A stretch of DNA of 64,000 nucleotides from Cladopsammia gracilis (Eukaryota; Cnidaria; Anthozoa; Scleractinia; Dendrophylliidae), in the NCBI GenBank assembly GCA_022457155.1, contig JAJGOT010000315.1:225001-289000 (forward strand), read 5' to 3'. Made by a program: the position numbers and the translations under genes. The notes beneath the pieces are model-generated. The model was not told the DNA's origin and did no database searches. It saw only the letters and a list, made by a program, of their open reading frames with translations. This document shows positions 54,350 to 62,571 of this stretch, in pieces. The stretch's first letter is position 1, and each line of letters opens with the position of its first letter.

Positions 54350-55834
54350 ATGCCAACCGACTCCGATGCGGCATTAAATCCGGTTCGAAACATCGGAAAA
54401 GTTCAGAAGTTCGTGGTGGGAGCTGACTTCGAAGCGTATGCAGAACAGCTAGAATTCTTCTTCGTGGCTAATGGAGTGGCCGACTCGAAACAGAAGAAAG
54501 CCGTCCTGTTGACTAATCTTCCCACCGAAACGTACCAGCTGGCGAAATATTTGGTGGCCCCGACTTTGTTAAGAGACGAATCTCTCACGTACGACACGAT
54601 CGTGGAGCGTCTCCAAAAGCAACTGAAGCCCCAGAAATCTGCTCTAGTTGCCAGGTATGAGTTTGACAACCGAGCGCGAAATGCAGGAGAAACGGCGAGT
54701 CAGTATGTTGCTGTTCTAAAGCATTTAGCTACGGATTGCAAGTTTAATGATGCCATGCGATTGGAAAGGCTCAGAGATAGATTGGTTTCGGGCATTCGAG
54801 ATAAGAGAATGATGTCAGAGCTTTTGAAGCTTAAACTCGAGGAACTGACATTTGACATTGCTGTAGCGAAATGCATCGCTATTGAGCAATCTTATAAGAA
54901 TGTTGAAGCTCTCCAGGGGGGTAAAGAGTCAAACCCAGTCGATTTGTTATCCAAGTCAAGGCCAAACAAGAAGCTTAAGCCTAAGAGAGAAGCTAAGCCT
55001 TCAGGGAAAAAGGGTTCCCTACCTCCTAAAGAGTCGAGTGATCAAAGTTGCTACCGCTGTTTGGGAAATCATGATCATAACAGTTGTCCGTTCAAAAAGG
55101 AAAAATGTTACCATTGTAACAAGACCGGCCATATTGCAAGGGCTTGTAAGTCCAAGAAAAGGGAGACACAGGCTACCCAACCCCCAGTAAATTATGTGGA
55201 CAATGATGACCAGGACAGCGATGACTACCTAGGATCCCTCAAGGTTAATAACGTGAGTGGCAAGGATCATGTGATATGGGTCAGCCCCGAAGTGCAGGGA
55301 AGGGTGGTCAAGATGGAACTCGATACAGGTTCAGCTGTTTCTGTACTCCCATACGAACAGTATAAGGAACATTTTGGTCACGTGAAACTAACAAGGAGCC
55401 TTGTCACACTTAAGACTTACACTGGGGAGAAAGTCATACCCAAGGGAGAGATGAAGTGTAATGTTAAGTTCAAGGGCCAAGAAAAGGAGTTAACCCTACA
55501 AGTGGTCGAGACACCAGGGCCAGCACTGTTTGGGCGTGACTGGCTCTCCAAAATTCAGTTGGACTGGGGTGTAATTAAAGCCCTTAAGCTTAGCGAGACG
55601 CCGGAAGGGGACATGCAATACAAAGTGGATCAGTTGCTGCAGAAGTATGAGTCTGTGTTTTTTGAGGGTGTAGGCACACTTAAAGGTCACAAGGCTGACT
55701 TAAAAGTTGAAGAGGGCTGCCAGCCTAGCTTTCATAAGCCCCGTCAAGTTCCATATGCACTTCGCCCCCAAAGTAGAAGCAGAATTGACACGTTTAGAGA
55801 AAGATGGTATTCTGTCCAAGGTAGAATACAGTGA
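54350..55834 (+). CDS. gag: Gypsy-3 Gag and protease
   Basis: From ATG at 54,350. The capsid-like part includes FEAYAEQLEFFFVANGV, KKAVLLTNLPTETYQLAKYL and ETASQYVAVLKHLATDCKF. Two CCHC-like knuckles follow, CYRCLGNHDHNSC and CYHCNKTGHIARAC. Protease shows VVKMELDTGSAVSVLPY (DTG site) and FGRDWLSKIQLDW. The reading continues toward RT (CQPSFHKPRQVPYALRP) but leaves frame at a run of five C residues (55,765-55,769); after it only shadow residues follow to the stop at 55,834. The protein is a fused Gag-protease, the head of a single Gag-Pol polyprotein. Confidence 0.88.
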   Translation: MPTDSDAALNPVRNIGKVQKFVVGADFEAYAEQLEFFFVANGVADSKQKKAVLLTNLPTETYQLAKYLVAPTLLRDESLTYDTIVERLQKQLKPQKSALVARYEFDNRARNAGETASQYVAVLKHLATDCKFNDAMRLERLRDRLVSGIRDKRMMSELLKLKLEELTFDIAVAKCIAIEQSYKNVEALQGGKESNPVDLLSKSRPNKKLKPKREAKPSGKKGSLPPKESSDQSCYRCLGNHDHNSCPFKKEKCYHCNKTGHIARACKSKKRETQATQPPVNYVDNDDQDSDDYLGSLKVNNVSGKDHVIWVSPEVQGRVVKMELDTGSAVSVLPYEQYKEHFGHVKLTRSLVTLKTYTGEKVIPKGEMKCNVKFKGQEKELTLQVVETPGPALFGRDWLSKIQLDWGVIKALKLSETPEGDMQYKVDQLLQKYESVFFEGVGTLKGHKADLKVEEGCQPSFHKPRQVPYALRPQSRSRIDTFRERWYSVQGRIQ

Positions 55835-57450
55835 ATGGGCTACCCCGATTGTCCCGGTAGTTAAGCGAAATGGGTCAGTGCGTGTGTGTGGTGATTTCAA
55901 GGTCTCGGTCAATCCGGTACTTCTTGCAGAACAGTATCCTCTGCCACGCATAGAGGATATTTTTGCCAATTTAGCTGGGGGAAAACACTTCAGCAAACTT
56001 GACCTACGCCAAGCTTATCACCAGATGGAAGTAACAGAGGAATCCAAGAAATTCCTCACGATCAATACACACAAGGGCCTTTTTCAATACAATCGGTTAG
56101 TTTTTGGCGTTACCTCATGTCCAGCGATTTGGCAACGTGCCATAGACCAGGTATTACAGGGAATACCTGGCACCCAGTGCATTCTGGATGACATGATCGT
56201 CTCAGGCAAAACCGATGTAGAGCATTTGGAGAATCTAGAGAGCGTGTTCAAGCGACTACAAGATGCAGGTCTGAAGGCCAACAAAGAGAAGTGCGAATTC
56301 TTCAAAGATAAGCTTCAGTTCTGCGGTCATGAGATTGACAAAGAAGGTCTCCACAAGACACAAGAGAAGATTGAGGCAGTAGTTAACGCGCCTAGACCTG
56401 AGAATGTGTCACAGCTTCGCTCATTCCTGGGGCTCGTTAACTATTACAACCGCTTCCTGCCTAATGCGTCCACTGTTCTTCACCCACTTCACCGGTTGTT
56501 AGAGCAAAACAACGAATGGCAATGGACTGAACAGTGCGAGCAAGCCTTCACAGAGGCTAAGGGCATGATTACTTCTGAGCAGGTGTTAACGCATTATGAT
56601 CCAGCATTACCAGTTAGGCTTGCATGTGACGCTTCGCCAACCGGCATCGGTGCGGTTCTTTCACACGTCATGCCTGATGGCAGCGAAAGGCCAGTAGCTT
56701 TTGCATCCCGATCGTTGACCAAGACAGAACGCAAGTACGCCCAGATTGACAAGGAGGCATTGTCCATTGTGTGGGGGGTAAAACGGTTCCATGTGTACCT
56801 CTATGGGAGGCGGTTCACACTCATTACCGACCACAAGCCTCTCACTGCCATTTTCCACCCAGAGAAGGGAGTTCCTGCCATGACCGCTGCGAGACTCCAG
56901 CGCTATGCATTGTTCTTGGCTGGTTTCGATTACAAGATAGAGTATAAGAGTACGACCAAGCACTGCAATGCTGATGGACTGTCTCGGCTCCCCCTTCAGC
57001 AACAAGAGCGAGAAGAGACGGAAGTGGATTCGTCAGAGGTGTTCCACGCTACCCAGTTTGAGCCACTTCCCGTGACTTGTGAAGCAGTTGCTAGAGAAAC
57101 GCGTCGTGACCCAGTCCTAGCAAGGGTGTACGAGTCCATTGTGAAAGGATGGTCTGCCCGTGTAGATGGAGACAAGCCTTACTACGAGCGGCGCAATGAA
57201 CTGACAGTTCACCAAGGTTGCATTCTATGGGGAATGAGAGTGGTAATCCCCAATAAGCTGCAAGACAGGGTGTTGAAGGAACTGCACGATGGGCATCTGG
57301 GTGTGGTAAAGATGAAAGCATTAGCGAGGAGCTACGTCTGGTGGCCTAACATCAGTGGCCGACTGGAAGAGGTAGCAAAAGCCTGCAGTGGGTGTCAGCA
57401 CAACCAGAAGATGCCTGCTAAAGCACCCCTGCATCCATGGGAGTGGGCCA
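55707..57450 (+). pseudogene. pol: Gypsy-3 RT, RNase H and truncated integrase
   Basis: Meaningful coding begins at about 55,765, one frame from Gag-protease. RT: VRVCGDFKVSVNPVL, FSKLDLRQAYHQMEV, RLVFGVTSCPAIWQRA and the catalytic TQCILDDMIVSGKT (LDD). RNase H: RLACDASPTGIGAVLSH, DKEALSIVWGVKRFHVYLYG, LITDHKPLTAIF. The integrase zinc-binding region is present (HDGHLGVVKMKALAR...WWPNISGRL...CSGCQHNQ), and the frame breaks off after PWEWAT, before the D-D-E core. The Met at 55,707 is not the real start. The single extra C is the only lesion upstream of the truncation. Confidence 0.9.
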
Positions 57451-57745
57451 CAGTATAAGTGGTAGGGAATACTGGCTCACTTCTGTTTCACGCTGTTTGG
57501 AAGCGTTTCTCATTGTGTGGAATTGAGGGGGTGTGATCCAACACGTTCGAGTTGGTGAGAAACAAGTTGTCACTTTCTCTGATCATGTCGGAAAAGGGGA
57601 GCGCCATAACCGTTTGTCACCAGCGGGAAACTTTTTGGTGAAAAGTGGGACTTTCTCTGATCATTTGGGAAAAGGAGGGGCAAAGAAACACGCTTCCAAA
57701 CAGGGTGAAACAGAAGTGAGCCAGTATTCCCTACCACTTATACTG
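57451..57745. repeat. Palindromic end of the Polinton-like element
   Basis: 55-bp arms at 57,451-57,505 and 57,691-57,745 are inverted copies with one mismatch (CAGTATAAGTGGTAGGG...). Between them lie two direct copies of CTTTCTCTGATCAT. No duplication flanks the 295-bp unit itself (GGGCCA on the left, TAAAAT on the right), which argues that it is the element's terminus rather than a separate MITE. Confidence 0.6.
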
Positions 57746-57755
57746 TAAAATTTTA

Positions 57756-59947
57756 TCAGAACTTTTTTCCCCCTCTCAACCGCCAATGCCCCAAAGCGAG
57801 AGTGGCCACTCCATCTTCGCACACAGATCGTTTGTCATCATTTGCACTCAACGCAGTCTTGTTCACAGTTTGGGAAAAGAGTTCATGCTTCAAACTGCGG
57901 ATGCATTCCATTTGCCGCATTGCCGATTTCTGACTTTTCAGACAGGCAACAAAGTCTTCATGGGAGATTCGCTTTTCCACAATTTTCTTTTTCACTCCCT
58001 TGCATTTCTTCTTTCCCTCACCTCTATGCATCTTGAAGGAATATAATTTTGCTCTCAATCCCACAAATTCTTCAATGATTCCACCGCAAGCTTCATCTTT
58101 CATCAGTCCCAAAACTTTCTTGTTTTTCCTCTTCAAAGTTCCATCAACAACGCACGGATGCGTTTCAGAAAATTCAGATGTGTCAAATTTTGCATCAACA
58201 TCTCCTGCGATATCCGCAAACAAATTTTCTGTTTCAATCTCATAGAGCAGGGAGTCAGTGTCAGTGAAACACAACTGCGCTTTTTTCCATTTTTTCTTCA
58301 CATAGTTATAGTGGAAGTCATAGATCAAAGTCTTTGAAATGTCCAAAATTGCTTGCCCCACAAAAACAGGTTTATTGAAAACCATCTAAGTTCGCCGCAT
58401 ATGAACTCCAACCAAATTTTCATCATAGATTGTGAAATGCTCAAAGCTGGGTCGGGAAGAGAGTTTCATCAGTTTCTTTTCCGACGACACCAAGTGAAAG
58501 TTAATTCTGTTTCGAATGTTTTCCATTGTTTTCCCGAAGACAGAGTTGCTCATCAGTTTGAAGAAATCTTTCTCAAAAGCGTTTTTGGATGCTTTCCTCA
58601 ACTCAATGTTCTTTTGAATGAAAGATTCCAACCATTTTTCTTCCCTGAATTTCACTCCCCTACAAATCTTCGTCAAGCGGCATCCAAGATCCAGAGCTTG
58701 CTTCAAGATTTTCCGATGCACAACCATCTTTTCCTTATCCTCAAGGTTGGGAATGAGCTTTTCCACTTTTCCAATCATCTTTCGCTCTGGGAGAGGCGGC
58801 AAATCATTGAAAAATCATGTAATTCATCTGGGATTGCTACGTCCACTTCCAGCAAGCAGCTTTCATTTTCCCAGTTTTTCAACTCTTCTTCGTTCATCCA
58901 TTTAAATCCACCCACAGGGAGAGGATTTGTCATTGCCCAAGGATAGAGGGAGTTTGCATCCCAATAGGGAATGAAGGTTGAAGGTTTCTCAGAATTGAAA
59001 TCATTTCCCATGAATTTGTTGTTGGCCCTGGCTCTCCTGTGAAGGATGGTTGAAACACCTCCACGAATTCCTCTCTCGAAGAACAGCAACATATCTGGGT
59101 CAGTCAACAGCTCCAATTCAACTTTGCTTTCCTTCAAAGCGGCATCCCAAGCCAGACCGGGAGCAGTGTAAAACCAAGCAGGATCGACGCCATAATGTTT
59201 CCAGCAAACTTTTCTGAACTTTTGGAAAACATCCGCCAGCAAAGCTACATCTGATTTCAGATATGCATCGTGGAAATCTCCCATGTTGTTCATCTCCATT
59301 TCTTTCCAAACTTTTTCAGCGAATTGAAAGTCTTCATCGGAAATGTCCTCGTCGTTTAGTTTGGAGAAGAAATCTTTCTTGTCAGGTAGTTTTTCCTGAA
59401 AATTTTCTGTGGAATCCAGCCATTCATAGGGAAAAACTCCTTTCCGTTTCATCAACTCCCATTTCTCACCAAAGACCTTCCGAGTTTCCAGGAAGTCTTC
59501 ATCCGTCAAATTCTCCACCAAGTTTTCCAAGGAGGGTGCCATGAATTGGGTTGAATCCAGAAATCGAATTTCATGCCAAATTTTCACAATTTTCCCTTTG
59601 TCATTCAATCTTGTGCCCAACAGAATCTTTTTGGAGAAGGAGATATAATTTTCTTCGTTTTTGGGGATGCAAGTGATATCTCCTTTAATTTTTCCCAAAT
59701 TTTTCACGAAAAGATGAGCGTCATAGCCAGTCAGGTTGTGGAAAAACACAGGGGTGAATTTGGGTTTCTTGAAATTCAGATTGCAAATCTCATGAGCTGC
59801 TCCTCGGAATTTTCCGGAAAAGTGGCAGTGATCCCTGACTTTCTTTTCCCCCAATTCAAATTCTTTTTCACAGATCCAACAAACTTTTGCGGCATCAAAC
59901 AACTTTCTCTCTTTTTCCCCAAATTCCATCCGCTTCGGGAATTTCAT
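57756..59947 (-). pseudogene. polB: Protein-primed-type DNA polymerase B with EndoVII-like N terminus, broken
   Basis: Three pieces of one gene. Piece 1 (59,947-58,775): residues 23-55 carry an endonuclease-VII-like zinc motif (CWIC, RDHCHFSGKFRGAAHEICN), then exonuclease motif II FHNLTGYDAHLF (about 69-80), an exonuclease III-like YLKSDVALLADVF, and polymerase motif A WDANSLYPWAM (about 330). Piece 2 (58,802-58,389): motif B FFKLMSNSVFGKTMEN. Piece 3 (58,385-57,756): motif C LCFTDTDSLLYEIE and the C terminus. Pieces 1 and 2 differ by one base at a T5 run (58,810-58,814); pieces 2 and 3 are separated by TAG at 58,386-58,388. The exonuclease I D-x-E is not seen, and the protein is shorter than typical Polinton polymerases. 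The start ATG overlaps the previous stop as ATGA. Confidence 0.88.
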
Positions 59948-60120
59948 TTCTTCCTGAATTCCTTCTTTGCAACGGGGTTTGCAACTTTATTGAAAACGGC
60001 TGACATAACCGTCCTCATTGGTTTAAAAATATTATCCACAATGACACCTGTTCCTTTGTGTCGATAAACAAACCGCCCGCTTCGGGGGTGGAAATAACGA
60101 CGGAATTCATATGATTTCAT
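59944..60120 (-). CDS. 58-residue basic protein
   Basis: ATG at 60,120, TGA at 59,944-59,946. The sequence is strongly basic: HPRSGRFVYRHKGTG, then VIVDNIFKPMRTVMSAVF, VANPVAKKEFRKK. Both ends overlap neighbours by ATGA: its ATG with the stop of the gene at 60,117-60,887, and its TGA with the ATG of polB. By position and charge it could be a DNA-binding or virion-core peptide, comparable to small basic proteins of adeno-like viruses. It may alternatively be the remnant of a longer protein. Family assignment is a guess. Confidence 0.55.
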   Translation of the reverse strand: MKSYEFRRYFHPRSGRFVYRHKGTGVIVDNIFKPMRTVMSAVFNKVANPVAKKEFRKK

Positions 60121-60887
60121 TTTATTACCTTTTTCAAGATAAGAGAGAATGCTGTATCAGCTCCATTCAGGTTAACAATCCTCCCTCGGCCATCAGTGAT
60201 ATAAATTCGAATGGAGCTCACCGTGTTTTTATTTACAGGGCTGAATGTGATTCTCATGGGTTCCAAAGTGAAACTATATGATGCCTGCAGAACAGATGTT
60301 GAAAAGGAGAAGATGATATCACTCTCTTCCCCATCCACAAGTGAATCATTTGTGAGATCGCAATGAACGTTCAACATATCAGTATCTTGGCTGAGGTTTG
60401 GAACTTTGGGGCCAACATTAACTCTGTCTTTCAGAATCTTTTTATTGAAACCAATGAGATCCCCGAAATTGGATTGGGTGAGATCAAGTTGATAATTTTC
60501 TGTCAGACTGATTGTTACTCTGAAGGTTGTGAGACTAAAAGCAAGATTGATTGGGAATTTTTCATTTTTACCTGGGGTGGATCCTGCGAGTGGGCCTGTT
60601 GCTTTTTGAATTGCCGCACTCATCGTGGGATAATCCCAAACCCCAGCAGGAAAGGTGATATTGGAAAATGTTTTCCCACCATCAGAGCTAAACCTGATCA
60701 GCTGATTATTCAATGTCGCATTGATGTTATACCACGTAAAACTCATATTGATAATTCTGTTAAGCCCAACAACATATCGTTCATTTGGGTCCAAAACGAT
60801 TGGCTGATTGAATGTCGTTGTGAAATTTTCTGGTTTGTTTCCGCCTGTCTTGACGGCGTAGGATGACAGGACAATTTCTCTTTCCAT
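60117..60887 (-). CDS. Putative capsid-type (penton or minor capsid) protein
   Basis: 256 residues from ATG at 60,887 (MEREIVLSSYAV). This start is preferred because the upstream gene stops at 60,889-60,891 in the arrangement TAA-A-ATG; an earlier start at 60,923 would overlap it. The sequence is beta-rich with few charges: FNQPIVLDPNERYVVGLNRI, FTWYNINATLNN, RVTISLTENYQLDLTQSNFG, SFTLEPMRITFSPV. The pattern of a short N-terminal strand, VGL-x2-I and TWYN recalls virion proteins in other cnidarian Polinton-like elements, and the size suits a single jelly roll. I could not confirm the fold. It is complete and undamaged, unlike its neighbours. Confidence 0.45.
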   Translation of the reverse strand: MEREIVLSSYAVKTGGNKPENFTTTFNQPIVLDPNERYVVGLNRIINMSFTWYNINATLNNQLIRFSSDGGKTFSNITFPAGVWDYPTMSAAIQKATGPLAGSTPGKNEKFPINLAFSLTTFRVTISLTENYQLDLTQSNFGDLIGFNKKILKDRVNVGPKVPNLSQDTDMLNVHCDLTNDSLVDGEESDIIFSFSTSVLQASYSFTLEPMRITFSPVNKNTVSSIRIYITDGRGRIVNLNGADTAFSLILKKVIK

Positions 60888-60888
60888 T

Positions 60889-61887
60889 TTAGGGTTTGAA
60901 ATAGTTTCTGAAGAGCTTCTCATGTTGGGATCTGTTGATGAACCCCTCTTTCAGGAGAAGATCGAGAATTGACACCCCGGTATTTCTGATTGCCAGATTG
61001 GAATTCCCAGCATTGATGGAACCAATGATGACTTCAAGTTTCTGGAGAAGATCTTTCAGATTGGAGAAAAATCGGACCGCTCCGCCCCTTCCGTCGCTCC
61101 GCTCCCGCTTTCGGCCTCTGATTCCCAAACCTGTCAATGTTGTCGCTTTCTTTTTGTAATGCTTTATGTATTCATTGAATGCTTTAAATGAACGATCTAT
61201 CCTTTGATGTTGCAAATTCTTTTGCTCTTCCGTTATTTCCCCTTTCTTGAATTTTTTGGTGAAAGATGATTTATACCCTTTCAATTGATTTCTTCTGAAG
61301 TTTGCAATGGTCAAAAGATTATCGAGATATTGGATTTTTTTCGCTGATGAGACATATCGTTCACTGAGAGTTTTTTTCTGCAGTATCATAATTTGTGAGG
61401 TCCAAGCTATCCAATATCTGATTGGCTTCATCTCCTTTTTCCTCTTCCTTTTCATCACCCGGTTCCAGAACATAATCAGGAGATTCATCGGCTTCATATT
61501 CAGCTGGATCTTCCCCTATCTCTTTCACAACTTCTTCATATGCTGGGGGAGTTGCAGGAATTTGTTTGGGATGGAACAGCTGGCTCATCAAACAAACCAC
61601 CAACATCCATGTCTTCAAATGGGTGGACTTCGGGATAATAATCAATTTCTGCTGGTTTGGCTTTTCCCACTCGCTTCGCTCGCTTTCTTTTTCCGGGGAA
61701 GTGGATTCAAATTCGACGCAATTACATCATCTAATTTCGATGTTATGGGTTGAAACATTTTACCATATGAAATGGCGCTTGTCTCTTCACCCAACTTTTT
61801 CTAGGTGATGGCATCATGAACAAAGTTGATTTTCTTCCCCAAAGCAGATTTGCTTTTGGCAAGTTGTTGCCATTTCAATAAACTCAT
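60889..61887 (-). pseudogene. PPxY-containing virion-type protein, multiply frameshifted
   Basis: The gene starts at ATG 61,887 (MSLLKWQQLAKSKSALGKK) next to the divergent promoter. An in-frame TAG at 61,801-61,803 follows, then the same frame continues through KMFQPITSKLDDVIASNL. After a short A/G run the reading moves to another frame (EIDYYPEVHPFEDMDVGG), again near 61,575 (ATPPAYEEVVKEIGED), and again at an A7 run near 61,375 into the basic C-terminal part (60,889-61,370: YLDNLLTIANFRRNQLKGY ... IIGSINAGNSNLAIRN ... ILDLLLKEGFINRSQHEKLF). PPAY is a late-domain-like motif that recruits host WW-domain ligases in many virus proteins. The acidic middle and basic end suggest a structural or scaffold role. 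The family is recognised only by context. Confidence 0.55.
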
Positions 61888-61934
61888 TTTATTATCAAGA
61901 ACATCATGTTGAACATCATGTTCTACATAATAAA
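61888..61934. promoter_or_regulatory. 47-bp divergent intergenic region
   Basis: Separates the minus-strand ATG (61,887) from the plus-strand ATG (61,935). Both starts have the context TAATAAAATG. The interior has two direct GAACATCATGTT-type words and is close to a perfect palindrome, so one set of factors could drive both directions. Confidence 0.6.
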
Positions 61935-62570
61935 ATGAAGATTCCAAATTATGATTGTCATGACCCAATCACAAATTTCGAGCAGCTGCATCCTTTCATG
62001 CCTGATCGAGCTTTCAGAATGCTTATCTGTGGCCCTTCAGGATCGGGGAAAACAAATGTTCTTCTGGATATGATTTTACGCCCGCTGCTGTATTACGATA
62101 AAATTTATCTCTATGCGAAAAATCTTGAACAATCCAAATATCAGCATCTGCTGAAAACATTTCGTCCAATCAGCAAAGAAGCTGGGTATGATATCATCGA
62201 GGCATCCCCGGATGAAATCATCCCAGTTTCGGCATTGTCAGATGCGAATCAAAAACTGGTTGTTTTCGATGATTTTGTTTGCGAAAAGAATCAAAAGCCA
62301 TTGATTGATTATTTCATTCAAGGGCGGCATAAGAATTGCTCTGTCGTGTATCTTTCGCAAAGTTATTTCAGAACACCAAAAGATATCCGTGTGAATTGTT
62401 CGCATTTTTGCACCTTCGAATTCCCCAGCAACAAAGAAATTGCTGAGTTATGCCGGGATAATAATGTCAGCAAAGACGATTATGTGAACGCAACGCATGA
62501 CCCATTCTCTTTCCTGTATGTGGATAAGCCGAGGAAATTCATTGCCAAAAACTTTGATGAAAGAATTTAA
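61935..62570 (+). CDS. Genome-packaging ATPase (A32/FtsK-HerA type)
   Basis: 211 residues, apparently intact. Walker A GPSGSGKT at residues 33-40, Walker B KLVVFDDF at 107-114, then IQGRHKNCSVVYLSQSYFR (128-146), the sensor-helix signature of poxvirus A32-like and Polinton packaging ATPases. It would pump element DNA into a capsid. The ATG is preceded by TAATAA; the TAA stop is separated from the next ATG by a single A. It is the strongest evidence that the element belongs to the virus-like Polinton group. Length matches the family (about 200-250). Confidence 0.85.
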   Translation: MKIPNYDCHDPITNFEQLHPFMPDRAFRMLICGPSGSGKTNVLLDMILRPLLYYDKIYLYAKNLEQSKYQHLLKTFRPISKEAGYDIIEASPDEIIPVSALSDANQKLVVFDDFVCEKNQKPLIDYFIQGRHKNCSVVYLSQSYFRTPKDIRVNCSHFCTFEFPSNKEIAELCRDNNVSKDDYVNATHDPFSFLYVDKPRKFIAKNFDERI

Positions 62571-62571
62571 A

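Larger units (their letters stand above)
54103..57451 (+). mobile_element. Gypsy-3: Ty3/Gypsy element, 5' part
   Basis: 5' LTR, primer-binding site, Gag, protease, RT, RNase H and the start of integrase on the plus strand. It is inserted in PLE-2 and broken in integrase by the left end of the Polinton-like element. Its 3' half and 3' LTR should lie beyond 64,000. Confidence 0.9.

Noticed and set aside
55707..55764. Met at 55,707 as start of a separate Gypsy-3 pol gene
   Set aside because: The first residues are out-of-frame translation of the Gag-protease linker; RT homology begins only after the C5 run.
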